DNA of 64,000 bases from positions 4,154,001 through 4,218,000 of the forward strand of contig NC_063018.1 of assembly GCF_020509005.1 (NCBI RefSeq). The letters run 5' to 3'. The notes below the pieces were generated by a model. The model did no database searches. It had not been told where the DNA came from and worked only from the letters and a program-made list of their open reading frames with translations. This stretch comes from Fulvia fulva (lineage: Eukaryota > Ascomycota > Dothideomycetes > Mycosphaerellales > Mycosphaerellaceae). Within the stretch, counting starts at the first letter, position 1. Every line of letters begins with the position of its first letter. Made by a program: the position numbers and the translations under genes. This document shows, in pieces, positions 46,651 to 58,408 of the stretch.

Positions 46651-48416
46651 ATGATGCCAGGCATGGACATCGAAATCAGCAGCGGCCATGCGCTTGAGAT
46701 ACAGCAATCGCCACCTACCAGGATCAGTTCTCCACGCCCGCGCGAGGTACCCGCCGAGGCAGACAGGATGCCAATACCGAAACTCGACCACGAGGCGCTC
46801 CGAGAGAAGGCAAAGAAACGTAGGAAGAACAAGAAGAAGGGCATGCAGCCTGCTGCACCAGCGGTGAACGTGATCAAGGGGTTTCAGACACCGGTCACGT
46901 CTGGCGGCGAGGAGTCAGATGCGTCTACGAACGGGACACCTCGGTTTGGCGCGGCTAGAATGCAGGACTTCTCGAGTGTAGCATCAAGCCCAGCCTTGCG
47001 TCCTGCTACGCCCGGGAATATAAGTGCTTTGAAGGCACGTCTAGATGCACTGGACCTCGACGAGCACGCCAAGATGCCCAGTCTGGCCAGGGTCATGAGC
47101 AGCAAGTCGGACTGCGACAGCGGCCTGGCGACACCATCTTCCCGTGGCAGCGATGGTGACAAGACGGAGATGGAGGCCTACGATGTGCCACTTGACCAGG
47201 ACTTCATCAGTCCGGAAGCTGGGTCTGTCACACCGCTGTATGCTTCGCAGGCAATTGAGGGAGGGTTGCGAACCGCATCGATCCACCGTAAGATGCAGGC
47301 GGATGACTTCAAACCTCTGCGATGTCTCGGTAAGGGCGCTTTTGGCACAGTGCATCTTGTACGACAACAAGCAAGCGGCCGGCTCTATGCTCAGAAGCAG
47401 TTCAAGAAAGCGAGTCTCACGGTGCACAAGCGTCTGATTGAGCAAACCCGCACTGAGCGCACCATTCTCGAGTCTGTAAACAGGCATCCCTTCGTCGTAA
47501 AGCTGTTTTACGCTTTCCAGGACCAGGAGAAGCTGTACCTTATCTTGGAGTACGCACAAGGCGGCGAGCTGTTCACGCATCTGGCTATGGAACGCATGTT
47601 TTCCGAGGACGTGGCGGCCTTCTATCTGGCGGAAATGGTTCTCGCTTTGGAGCACCTTCACCACAATGTTCGTGTCATCTATCGCGATCTTAAGCCCGAG
47701 AACTGCCTTCTCGATGCCGAAGGTCATCTACTACTTACCGATTTCGGTCTCTCGAAGGTCGCTCTTGACGATGACGAGGACGGATCTCGAGCAAATAGCT
47801 TCCTTGGCACCATCGAGTACATGGCGCCGGAAGTCATCGAGGGCAAAGGCTACGACTTCTCGGTCGACTGGTGGGGACTGGGTGCTATCGCATGTGACCT
47901 GCTTACTGGTAAGCCTCCGTTTGGAGGAGGCAACCACACCAAGATCCAGCAGAATATTCTCAAGCAGAAGTTGCAGCTGCCGTACTTTATTGGGCCGGAT
48001 GCCAAGGACTTTCTTACCCGCCTTCTGCGCAAGGAGCCACACAAGCGTCTCGGTGGTGCGTCTTCCAAGGATGTGAAGGCTTTGAAGGCACACCGTTTCT
48101 TCAGGAAGATTGATTGGAAGAAGCTGGAAAGGCGTGAAGTCGAACCAGTAAGTATCCGCTGCTGCGTTCTCGTGATGCATATACTGACTACTCGCAGCCC
48201 ATCCAACCTGTTGTCACAGACCCTGAGCTTGCGGAGAACTTCAGCAGCGATTTCACGGATCTTCCACTTAGCCCCGTGGTCACTCGTGGCAGCAAGCCTT
48301 TCGACGATGATGGTGATGATCCATACGTCGCGGCCGAGAGCAATCCTTTCGGCGGCTTCAGCTTTGTTGCAAGCAAGAGCTTGCTTGATGACGACCAATT
48401 CATGCTGGACGCTTGA
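46651..48416 (+). CDS. AGC-family serine/threonine kinase, S6K/Psk1-like
   Basis: Exons 46,651-48,147 and 48,198-48,416 (intron 50 nt, GTAAGT...CGCAG, phase 0), 571 aa. Residues 1-215 are low complexity. The kinase domain, about 218-475, has G-loop GKGAFGTV, ATP-binding Lys in YAQKQF, YRDLKPEN (about 344), DFG, an activation loop SFLGTIEYMAPE (about 382) and DWWGLG. The C-terminal extension carries the AGC regulatory sites: turn motif DLPLSP and hydrophobic motif FGGFSF (550-555). The order and motifs match ribosomal S6 kinases of fungi, which act downstream of TORC1 and PDK1. The activation-loop residue is Ser in place of the usual Thr, and Leu replaces the usual Cys. SCH9- or Ypk-type kinases are less likely because no C2 or other N-terminal domain is seen. 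Confidence 0.9.
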
Positions 48417-49467
48417 CTGCATGGACGCAACGGCAGCTCTTTTGGTCTGAACACGTCTTGTACATCGTTGCACAGGCAGTACATGGAAGCACGTGTTGTG
48501 CGACTTGGACACTCATCTGGACTGCATATATTGTTAATACTAATGAAGGAGTCGCACCTACCGCACATTCATTTGAACCACATCGAATCAGCTTTGAATC
48601 ATTAAACCTGTCTCTTGCAACGTAGTCGCGTCCGTCTTTGTCGTCGCCAGGGTTTCTCGCGTTGGTCAGATCGACCTCAGCAATCTCGGCTGACTGCCGA
48701 CAGGCAGATCCTTACACAACGTCATGCTCGAGCACAACAGCTTCACGAGCGTTGTGAATGTGCAACCATCCTCAGGTACGTCGCCAGAACATCATGCTCC
48801 GTGACTGTCCATCAACAAGAAAGACGAAGTACTGTTGATGTTGTGACCATGTCACACGCCCATGCCGGATCGCAGCTTCCGCGTCTCCACATCTTCCTCC
48901 ACGTCCCGCCAAATTGTGAGCGGCCGCTAATGAAATAGAGGTTCGCCGATCATATCCTGTTCCTGAAAGGCCACAGTGGTCATGTTGCATCGATCATGCT
49001 TTCACGGCACCCCTCTTTCTTCATTCTCTTCGCCCGCACTGCACTCCGCTGCGTTGGCATCCGCGTGTGCCTGCAGGACTACTATTCGATAGCGGCGCAT
49101 GACTGTGCTGACGGAACAGGAAACAGAGCTTCGAAAGAGATGATGACGGCGATCTCATGCCTTGTGCGTTGGTAACGCTCAAAGGAGCTATTTCGTGTGG
49201 ACCAGTAAATCTGGGTCGGAGACTATAACGCATATGCACGACACCGAACTTACTGCAGCTATTTATTGACAAGGGTTGGGAGTGCGGCACGAGATGGACA
49301 GGGAGGTGGAATTTATTCTGTCATGAGGTTTGTTGGGCCACACGTTTCTATTTGTTCCTCGATCCTCTTCGCGAGATTTGCGTTGGTTCAGTGCTTTGCC
49401 TTCTAGTTTCCTGCTTCGATCAGCAGCACCACTGTCGTTGACTCCATAACATTCTCAGTTACACAGC
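48417..49467. other. Intergenic, no gene recognised
   Basis: Kinase 3' UTR and the promoter of the GH47 gene. No convincing frame on either strand. Confidence 0.5.
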
Positions 49468-51188
49468 ATGCGATCCCTTTCCATCATCGCTGCAGCGACT
49501 GCTGTAGCAGCATTTCCTCAACAGTACCAGCAACCTCCTACCCACGGCGGCGGCAACGATGGAAAGCCCAGCTATGTAGGGACCGGAGAGTCAGCACAAG
49601 AACGCCAGGAACGCTCCGCAGCCGTAAAGGAAATGTTCGAGTTCGCCTGGAACGGCTACTACAGATACGCATTTCCCAACGACGAGTTACAGCCTGTGAA
49701 CAACAGCTTCAGCAACTCCCGTAATGGATGGGGTGCTTCGGCTGCTGATGCACTTTCTACTGCGTTGGTTATGGAGAGTGGCGAGATTGTCAATCAGATT
49801 GTGAACTATGTTCCAAGTATTGACTGGAGTGTGAGCAAAGATGATGAGGCAGTGAGCTTGTTTGAGACGACGATCAGATACCTTGGTGGATTGCTTTCTG
49901 GATATGATCTTCTGACGGGGCCACTCAAGGAGCTGGTCGATGATGAGAGTAAAGTGCAGGCTTTACTGGACCAGGCACAGAACCTTGCGAACAACCTCAG
50001 CTATGCTTTTGATACGCCTACTGGTATTCCCCACAACAACTTGATCTTCAGCAACCGCAGCAATACTGGAGATACCACCAACGGTCTTGCTACGATCGGT
50101 ACTCTGGTTCTTGAGTGGACCCGACTTTCAGATTTGACTGGTGACGAGACATATGGACAGCTCGCACAAAGGGGAGAGAGCTACCTCCTCAACCCACAGC
50201 CATTGCCCTTTGCTGAACCCTTCCCTGGAATGGTTGGCACGAACGTAGCAATCGACAACGGATCCTTTGTTGATAACTCTGGAGGCTGGAACGGCGGCGA
50301 TGACAGTTTCTACGAGTATTTAATCAAGATGTTCGTCTACGATACGAGCAGGTTTGCTGAGTACAGAGATCGGTATGTACAAGATCTCCTGCACCTGCCA
50401 CTCACCACTGACACATCGATAGCTGGATCCTCGCAGCCGATAGCAGCATCCAATACCTTGCCTCGCACCCCTCCTCTCGTCCCGATCTAACGTTCCTCGC
50501 CGCATACAAAGGCACCACGACCATCAATAGCTCACAGCATCTGGCATGCTTCGACGGTGGCAACTACCTCCTCGGTGGTATCGTCCTGAAAGAGCAGAAG
50601 TACACAGACTTCGGCCTTCAGCTGGTCGACTCGTGCGAGGACACCTACAGTCAGACCTTGACCGGCATCGGCCCAGAGTCTTTCTCATGGAACACGACTA
50701 CTCTGCCGGCTAACCAGACGGAGTTCTACGAGAGGGCAGGATTCTGGATTACTAATGGAAACTACATCTTGAGGCCTGAGGTTATTGAGAGCTTTTATTA
50801 CGCATACCGTGTTACTGGCGACCGGAAGTATCAGGATTATGCATGGAGTGCTATCCAGGCTATCAACGCTACCACGAGAGTTGGCTCTGGATTCAGCAGC
50901 ATTAACGATGTGAATGAGGCTGGAGGAGGAGGTTTCATGAACTTCCAGGAATCATTTTGGTAAGTCGCGCCCCGTGCTCCACCACCGATATCGCGCCTTG
51001 AAACGGCTGCCGCGTGACTTGATGGCACAGCTAACGGGTTGAATTTGTATAGGTTCGCGGAGGTGCTGAAGTATTCATACCTGATTCACGCTGAGGATGC
51101 AGAGTGGCAGGTGAACTACGAAGGCAAGAACGAGTTTGTTTACAACACTGAGGCGCATCCCATGAAGGTTGCTGGCACGCCCATATAG
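49468..51188 (+). CDS. Secreted GH47 alpha-1,2-mannosidase
   Basis: Three exons: 49,468-50,372, 50,423-50,959 and 51,053-51,188 (introns 50 and 93 nt, GTATGT and GTAAGT donors), 525 aa. A signal peptide ([16 protein letters not shown]) is followed by a mature start with Gln/Pro. GH47 hallmarks: [11 protein letters not shown]...[21 protein letters not shown] near the N-terminus; [18 protein letters not shown] in the middle; the calcium-binding FVYNTEAHP at the C-terminus. There is no N-terminal membrane anchor, so it is the secreted type known from Aspergillus and Penicillium rather than the ER mannosidase I. It trims alpha-1,2-mannose from N-glycans. Several N-x-S/T sites suggest it is itself glycosylated. 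Confidence 0.93.
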
Positions 51189-51586
51189 AGGGGAGGAAGT
51201 GTCGGGGGGATGGTCAGCATGGCTCTTTGGGTAGCGTAAGGCATAGTAACGACAGATATTCCGTATTCGCTTGTTGATACCAGGCTGCCGCGAGGCGCAA
51301 TGAAGGTCAAGAGTGCTGAACAACAGCAAAGACTTTGGATTCGAGTTGAGATGGCATTGCATGAAGCGCGAAAGACGGGTGGGTTTCAGATCTGGCATGT
51401 GACAACGCGCTAGTCTCGGCTTGCGCCGAAAACGCTTGCAAGGATTAACAATAACAAGACTCGTTTATTGTGCAAACTTCACCCGCACGCGATTTTGTTC
51501 ACTCGCGAAATACACTTCTTCCATCGCAACCACAACGCCATCACAGCAGCAGCACCACCACCACCACAACCACCACAACCACCACG
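51189..51586. other. Intergenic, no gene recognised
   Basis: Contains a CAC/ACC-rich stretch at about 51,549-51,585 directly before the next ATG, probably part of its 5' leader. Confidence 0.5.
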
Positions 51587-53686
51587 ATGTCGGGTTTGCG
51601 CTTGCCGCCCCGTGCCGCCGCTCAGCAGAGCACGATGGCTCCGCCATCATCACCGCCACCACCACAGCAAGGCACCAAGAGAGGTGCAGAAGACGACGAC
51701 GACGACAAGCACGGCGCAAAGCGCCCACGACAAGACTCGGCCGCACCAGCAGCCACCACAGCACCACCACCGCCACCAAAAGGCACCAAGCGCAAGTCGC
51801 AAGACGCGGGAGGTCGCTCCTCCAAGCAGCAGAAGACAGGCGGCACCTCTGCTCGACAACTCGAGTTGTTGAGAGAGAACCTCTTCTTGCTGGAGGAGCG
51901 ACGCGACCGCGTCGCGGGACAGTACCAGGACTTGCCGCTTGCGGTCCGCAGAGACGTGCGTCACATGCACGGCAACGAGCAGTTTGTGTTGGCGGCACTA
52001 CTGCAGCACATCACAACGCCATACGCCGCAGCAGCACTGCCGGACGTCGAGGCAGAGCTGCCGATCGCGGAGTTGTGCCCGCGTGACGACCATCTCCTAC
52101 GTGAGTCCAAACAGGCAGTAGGAGAGGCGGCGGCGAGGGGCGATGAGCTCACGCCAGTACTCAGCCAGCTAGTGCTGGACACGATCACGGCGGCCAATGC
52201 CAGGCTCGAGATGATCGAGGCCATGGTGGCGAGGTTGAAGCGCAGCTACGCTGAGAGCACTACAAGGTTTTCGGAGAGGGCCATGGTGCTGGCGTGGAAC
52301 GTGGTCTGCCAGCAGATACAGCGAGGCGACGATGTCAACGACGCGTACCAGTACGTCAAGCAGTTTTTGGAGGCGTGGGCAGCACTGGATGACCTGGTTG
52401 CCACCAAAAACGAGGAGCGCCGCTTCTTCTCCTAGGACACTTCGAGCTTGTTCTCGGCCAGCGGCAGGGCCACGGAGACTACAGAAGACGAGACGGAGAC
52501 GGAGACGGAGAGCGTGGCGAGCGATGAGGAGAAGACTGAAGAGAGCGCGGCCCACCAACCACCAGCACCCACTATGCCCAAGCCATTTACGATACCTCCC
52601 GGCACCCTGTTGCCCTTGGATCTTGACCAAGATTTGCCCTCGGATGCTGAGGAGGATCTCAAGGCCCTTTTTGGCGAGCGTGTGCTGGGAGACGCTGGAA
52701 GAAAGAAGAGACAAGACGAGGCGCGAAAAGCCAAAGACAAGTCGAAGCGAAAGACGACCGGATCAGGGATGTTTGACACAATCTTTCTCGACGAACATGT
52801 CCCAAACCCACCACCGCCGCCGTCACCCGCCAACGATGCCACACAGCGTGCTACGCCGCCGCCGCCACCATCATCACCACCGCCAGCCAATGATACTACA
52901 CAACCACGACCATCCGACCACAGACAAAACGCACCGCCACCGGCCACTGATGCTACACAACAGGCCATACGGCCACCCGCCACTGATACTACACCACAAG
53001 CCGCACCAGCCATTGCTATCGGAGTACCACAAGAGTCATTTGCGGCATACAAAGATGCATGGGAAAAGATAGGATCAAACAAGTGCAGTCCTGCAGACCT
53101 ACCGCTTCCCCTCTGCACTACTAATGTCCAGATACTACGTACTCAGCTACGGAATGAGGTGAAGGCTCTTCATGCAGCAACATCCCGTTGGGAGGTGCTC
53201 AGGCGAGAGCACTTGGAAATGATCAATACAAAGACCCGCGATGAAAAGTACACAGGTTACAACATCTTCAAACTCCGCACAGAAATGTTCCTGGCCGATG
53301 GAGTCTTCGCCGACTGGAAGGTGGAAGAAGAAGGTGGACATGCCGTTGTCAAGCTGTACTGGGACGCAGCCAGAACCAAAGATCTGGACGCAAGTGATAC
53401 GGAAGAGGACCTGAGACTACATAATGGCAAGCTGGCGGCTCTCCAAGAACACTTCAAGAAGGAGAAATTTAGAGGGCATCAGGATCAGCTTGATAGACGC
53501 ACGAATTGCACGCACCTTGACGTCGAGCGGAGGACCAGCCAAAACATGATGGTCAAGGCGATCTACAATGGCATCATGAACTTGAAGGAGCAGACCGAGA
53601 AGGCCATCAAGCGAGGTGGAAAGAATCCACAACAAGAAGACATTGATGCAGAGAAGTGGGTACCAGATCGAGATCCGGAAGAGTGA
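51587..53686 (+). CDS. Charged low-complexity protein of unknown function
   Basis: From the ATG at 51,587 the frame runs 282 codons to a TAG at 52,433-52,435, then continues open in the same frame for over 400 codons to 53,686. The best model is an intron 52,351-52,461 (GTACGT donor, CGGCCAG acceptor, 111 nt), which removes the TAG and keeps frame, giving 662 aa. Without splicing, the product stops at 282 aa. The N-terminus has Pro/Gln/Lys runs and KRPR- and KRK-type basic clusters (possible nuclear signals), then a helical, coiled-coil-like part (about 85-250). After the intron come an acidic T-E repeat, long proline runs and another helical region. I do not recognise a domain; a nuclear or chromatin role is only suggested by composition. 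Confidence 0.65.
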
Positions 53687-54964
53687 ACGAGCACAAGACG
53701 ATTGTCGGAGAACAACATTGTCGACGGAGATGCACAAGGCCGCATTCGACAGTGTACAATGGAGCCACGGAGACGCACAGCAAGACGTGTTGCAGGAGAG
53801 TGGTTTTGGATATACAACATGGCGCTCGGAGATGCATAGGAGTGCAACTGATCAGGAATTGGACGAGTTGTCAAAAACTTCATGGAGGACACGAGTAAGC
53901 ACGGAGATGTACAGGAATGCATCTGATAAGGAACACATGTGGTGCTATGAAGCTTTGTGGAGCTGGGGCTTGGACCGATCGGGAAGGCATGTGTCGACTG
54001 GCGAACCGAGATACCTTGAGCTCTTTCCCACTTTGTGGTTGAAATCGAGCCAGGTACAAACGGACATTGCCGTCACACACACACTTATGACCAACAAGCC
54101 AGCAGCCGGCAAGCAACAACAAAGGCACAGGCACCGAGCAGCCTTCGCGACTCTTTCCCTCCCACACCTCGGGACAGAAATGGAGTTGGGCTGCTCACGA
54201 GACAACGGCAAACTTACTAGTCAGAACTCCCTTCCTCCTCCTCCTCCTCACACGGACGGAAAAGAAGGTAGAAGGTCGACTAGAACAGATCGTCGTCGTG
54301 CGCCCGCACCTACGAATATGACGACGCCATTCCCAGTCTCGAGCCAGTTCTGCGAGTAGTAGTATAGCTCCAACGGCAAAAAACGCTTAAACCGGCAATT
54401 TGTGCACATCACTTGTACTACTTCGCACCTTCTCTGCTTTTTCTCTAGCAGCACCAACCTTGCACCTCTCTTTCTCTTTCTTCCTTACCTGCGTACGCAG
54501 ACCCTGATCAACCAAGCCTTTCTGCCCGCATCAGTTTGACGTATGCCAGATTGTAGATCTCTGCCACCACCCATCACGTCGGTAAGTCGTCGATCCGGGA
54601 ATATGTTTGATCAGATTATCAGCCGAGCCAGCGTGCCAGTGTACCAGTTTCACCGTCGACGTCGACTCGCCTGCCTCGCCTGGCAACACTACAGCAACCG
54701 AGCGGTAGAAGGTACACAGGTACCGCACGAGGAAGTACGGGGTCGTGGAGCACGCCATCATGATAGCATGCGGAGTCAAGTCCAGTAGCACGTGTATGTC
54801 AAAGTCAGTCGCAACTTCCTCCAAGGCAAGGCCATGGCCAGGACTGCACCCGGATCTTCTTCCATCTATCTTCTCATGCCACTGTTCAGAAGAAATCTGT
54901 CCCTCTCTCTACTGCCATCACCTCTTCCACCCTCACCGTAACCATCAATTCAACACCACAAACC
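53687..54964. other. Intergenic with degenerate short repeats
   Basis: Four imperfect copies of a CGGAGAYGYAYARG-like motif lie at about 53,723, 53,773, 53,829 and 53,899. One plus-strand frame across them reads repeated S-T/S-E-M-H/Y peptides, but it begins inside the upstream gene and has no good start. A CTC run lies at 54,233-54,247. The remainder looks like the 3' UTR of the upstream gene and the promoter of the b561 gene. Confidence 0.5.
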
Positions 54965-55783
54965 ATGGCCTCACCACCCCTCTCCCCAACGGTGACCCAC
55001 ACCCTCGAAGCACACGGAATCCTAGGCTCCCTGGTAAACCAACCCATTCCCTCCTACCTCCAGCGCGAACGTTCGCGAAAACTAACCCCCACCCCCTCGC
55101 CAAACAGACCTGGGCAATCCTCTTCCCCCTCGGCGCCATAATCCTCCGCCTCATCAACTCGCCCAAAGCCTGGCTGATCCACGCCGCCATAATGTCCTTC
55201 TCGCTCATCGTCTTCGCCGTCAACGTCGGCACGGGACTCTGGGTCGTGATGGATTCGTGGGGGACCAAGGTAAGCTTGCCCATTCTCTCACAACACAACG
55301 GAACAAGGATGCACATGGGCTTCGCTAAACCTGCACCGCACCCAGGTCGGCGACCTCAACCGCGACCTCGGCATAGGAAACGCCCACACCATCCTCGGCC
55401 TCGCCACATTCGCCTTCGCAGGGCTGCAACCTTTTCTCGGTCTAATCCACCACTTCATGCAAAAAGGCAGCGGGTGGTTGACCAAGAAGACGTTCATCGG
55501 GGCTGCGCACGTCTACATTGGCCGGTTACTGATCTTGCTCGGAATCATCAACGGCGGGATCGGCCTGCTGTGGGGGCGCACGAGCTCAAGGGCTCAGAAT
55601 ATCGCGTACGGCGTGGTATGTGCGGTGGTCTGGGTGGTTTATATTTTGATGTCGCTGGGTTACGAGGTTAGGAGGGAGAATAGGAGTGTTGAGACGGCGA
55701 AGGGGCTTGTTGAGAGGAGTTGGGCGGGGAGTGGGAGCTTGGATAGTAGTCCGACTGAGGGGGAGGGGAAGTTTAAGGTCTGA
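54965..55783 (+). CDS. Cytochrome b561-type integral membrane protein
   Basis: Exons 54,965-55,033, 55,108-55,269 and 55,346-55,783 (introns 74 and 76 nt, all phase 0), 222 aa. Four or five membrane segments: WAILFPLGAIILRL, IHAAIMSFSLIVFAVNV, HTILGLATFAFAGLQPFLGL, HVYIGRLLILLGIINGGIGLL and a last one near AYGVVCAVVWVVYILM. Conserved histidines H17, H48, H91 and H132 are placed as the two b-haem ligand pairs of the b561 fold. There is no DOMON domain or signal peptide. The family moves electrons across membranes, often from ascorbate to ferric iron or radicals; the exact partner here is unknown. The first exon is short but gives the expected HG(I/V)L...WAILFPLGAI string. Confidence 0.88.
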
Positions 55784-56003
55784 GTGTGATGATGAGGATG
55801 GGGACGGTTGGGTCGGCGGCCTGTTGGATAAATGAATGTATGACCGTGAATGAAATGTATAGAAGAGAAAGCATACAGTGAACGTGCGCTAGCCAGAGCT
55901 TCTTTCTTGACTGTACATGATACGACAGGAGGGACTATGTGCAAGTAGATAAAAAGAAAGCGCCTCTGTGTGGCGTCTAATCATTGACTTTTCGCCTTTT
56001 TCT

Positions 56004-56172
56004 CTAGGCGGTCGCACATGGGCAGTGGGTCTCGGTGTGGGTAGTCCAGATGGTGATGGTGGTGACACCATCGTCACCGACGTAGCTACCGGTTGGGGGA
56101 GATTGTACACCGCCGTTGCTGCCAGAGCCGATGGTTGGCTTAGCTGTTGGGGCAGGTCCAGCGCTACCACCG

Positions 56173-56237
<65 letters not shown>

Positions 56238-58408
56238 GGAGGAGGAGGAGGAGGAGGAGGAGCCTGATCCTGAGCCGTAGCTTGGGGCAGAGCTCGAAGA
56301 ACTACCAGTCAGTCCACCAAGCAGTCCTCCTACGACATGGCCAGCATCCTGAGCCAAACCGTAAGTTGGTGGGCTTGCCTCGGAGGCACCACCAGACTTG
56401 TTCTCAGTGACCTTGTAGTGTGGGAGAAAGCTAGACCACTGTGGCAGCGAGTACTGGCCAGCCTTGCTGGAAGTCGAGGAGTAGACGGAAACCTTGAAGC
56501 CGGGGACATCGTTTGGTACAACAGCCGCTCCGTTGGGACCGAGAACCTTCCAGACCAAGTTCTGCTTCATCCATGGCACGCAAGAGTCCTCGCTCATGTC
56601 AGCGATGACACCGGAGGACACAAGCTTCTGCAGGGTACGGGTGAGTGGGACGGATCCCGTGGAAAGCAGGGAGTTGACCATATCGCCACCAGCGACGAAG
56701 GACAGCAGACCGATGAGGTTGGAGGCGGAGAACCAGGTGGACACATCCTCGGAAGCTGGCTCGCCGTTGAAAAGCAGGACATAGTATGATCCGTTCAGAC
56801 CGTATCGTTGCGACTCGCAGTTGGCGACGTACTGCCACTCGCTGCCGTTGTTTGGTGAGACATACTTTGGTGGGAGTGCGACAGAAGTGTATGGCTTGGT
56901 GCTCATGGCGACTGCGGAGGTGGAGCGGTTCTGGAAGATGCCGCCAGACATGGATGGGAACGATGCAGAGCTCGTGATCGAGGCGCTGGATCCAGAAGAG
57001 CCAGAGCTAGCGGTGCTGGTACTGAAGCCAGAGGACACGCCGCTGCTTGCTGCACTAGAGCTTGTAGACATGGCAGCCGATGAGCTGCTTGATGAGCTCC
57101 CCTTGTCGTTAACTGGAGTGCCTCCGGCGCACATCGTAGCGCTTGGGCCGTACAAATCGTTCACCAAGCTGGCCACAGCACCCTGGCTGCCATCGCCGCT
57201 GACGAGCTCTGGGTAAGTGTAGTGGAATGAACCCGCAAAGTCACGAATGCCGTTGGTGGTCCAGAATCCACCAGCGGTATCCTTGTGGAATGGCTTGAGT
57301 GGCGAGTCGGCGTCCTGAGTGGTGCCCTGCTCGATAGCCCAAGTCATGTGAGGTGCGACTTGCGATGCGCCGAAGCTGTCTGGGTGGAGCGTCTGCCAGA
57401 TGGCGAAAAGACCTAGGAACGATTAGTGTGGTCAGAACCATGGGGGAAATAGAGATACTTACGATCGACGTTAGCGTGGTGTAGCCAGAAAACTGGATCG
57501 AAGCCAGCAAGTGGGAGGTAGGTCATGTGTCCGGCGGAGACGCCGTCAATGACTGGTCCACCCAGCGTTCCATGGACTGTGTTGTGAATAGCCTCAAGAG
57601 AGCTGGCGCACGAAGCGCTAGCCGAGCTTCCAAGATCGTTCGAGAAGGAAAGGTAGTTGTCGCAAGTCGACATCAGCTGGTAGACTTGGTCTTGAAGAGA
57701 AGGCTGAATGTTGTCGAGAGCATTGATGGCTGATTGCTGCTGGCTGGTTGTAGAAGGATCGTTGCTGCTCGGGTAACGAAGGGTCTTGTCCCATGAAGTG
57801 AAAGGGCCGTACACAAGGTTGCTTGGGTCCTCGAAGGTGTATGAGTAGAGTGGGTTGTCGAGTGTCTGCTGTCCATTGGGCCCAGTGATGGTGATCTGTT
57901 GGCCGGAGATGGACGTTGGCAGGACTGAGCCAGAGCATGCCTTGGCAGCCCAATCCCAGTAGGGCATACGCAGGTTCGCTGCAGCTGTTTGGTAGGTTGC
58001 TCTCGAAGATTCTGGGAACGAGTCGGCGATGCTCTGTGCAGTTGCGACAAGCTCCTGCTCGAAAAGGGCGACGTAGGCTCGGTGCCAGGCTGGGAACAAG
58101 ACACTGTCGTGTGTGCAGTACCCGTCGGCCTGATCGCATCCTTGGCAGGGCTCGACACCATCCCAGCTCACACGGGGAACACCGTGAACACCTGAAACCT
58201 GGTAGTAACTCGTAGTCTCGCTGTTGTCAGCGCCCTGCCATTGCTGCATGGCAAGGACGAAGAGCGCCCATTGTTCTGGCTGTGTAGTGGCCAACTGTCG
58301 TACTTCCAATCGTGGTTGGGTGTCTCCAGGAACACCGTTGATAGCGAGGCTCTGGGCAAGAGCAGAAGAAGCGAGCCCGATGGCTGTAACGAGTGTCTGC
58401 GCCTTCAT
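56004..58408 (-). CDS. Secreted tyrosinase with Ser/Asn-rich C-terminal region
   Basis: Two exons, 58,408-57,463 and 57,412-56,004 (intron 50 nt, GTAAGT...CCTAG, phase 1), 784 aa. Signal peptide MKAQTLVTAIGLASSALA. Type-3 copper centre: CuA H75, H100 and H109 (in FPAWHRAY), CuB H275, H279 and H310/H311 in DPVFWLHHANVDR, a motif the intron splits. A Ser-rich linker is followed by a tyrosinase C-terminal domain (WQYVANCESQRYGLNGSYYVLLFNG) that in the family can shield the active site until cleaved. Next come a run of about 8 Ser and about 22 Asn, and a Thr/Cys-rich tail. It would oxidise phenols to quinones (melanin or phenolic detoxification). At 784 aa it is longer than most fungal tyrosinases (about 550-650). 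It converges with the b561 gene, 220 bp apart. Confidence 0.94.
56172..56239. repeat. GTT trinucleotide repeat coding poly-Asn
   Basis: About 22 GTT units (AAC codons on the minus strand) without interruption, followed at once by GGA units (TCC, Ser). Pure repeats of this length are usually variable between strains. Confidence 0.95.

Noticed and set aside
51421..52086. 221-codon frame over the low-complexity gene
   Set aside because: Arg/His/Thr-rich shadow of the CAC/CGC-rich coding sequence; the overlapping frame from 51,587 has better composition and continues downstream.
52332..53072. 246-codon Arg/His-rich frame, reachable by a GTACGT...CTAG splice
   Set aside because: That splice would abandon the acidic frame that stays open to 53,686; the Arg/His run is a shadow of CAC/CGC repeats.
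53616..54359. 247-codon plus-strand frame with repeated peptides
   Set aside because: Starts inside the upstream gene's last codons, has no good start context and no known domain; kept only as a finding on repeats.
40794..58408. A functional cluster of GH43, TMLH, kinase, GH47, b561 and tyrosinase genes
   Set aside because: Mixed orientations, separate promoters and unrelated pathways; no synthase, transporter or regulator that would mark a cluster.
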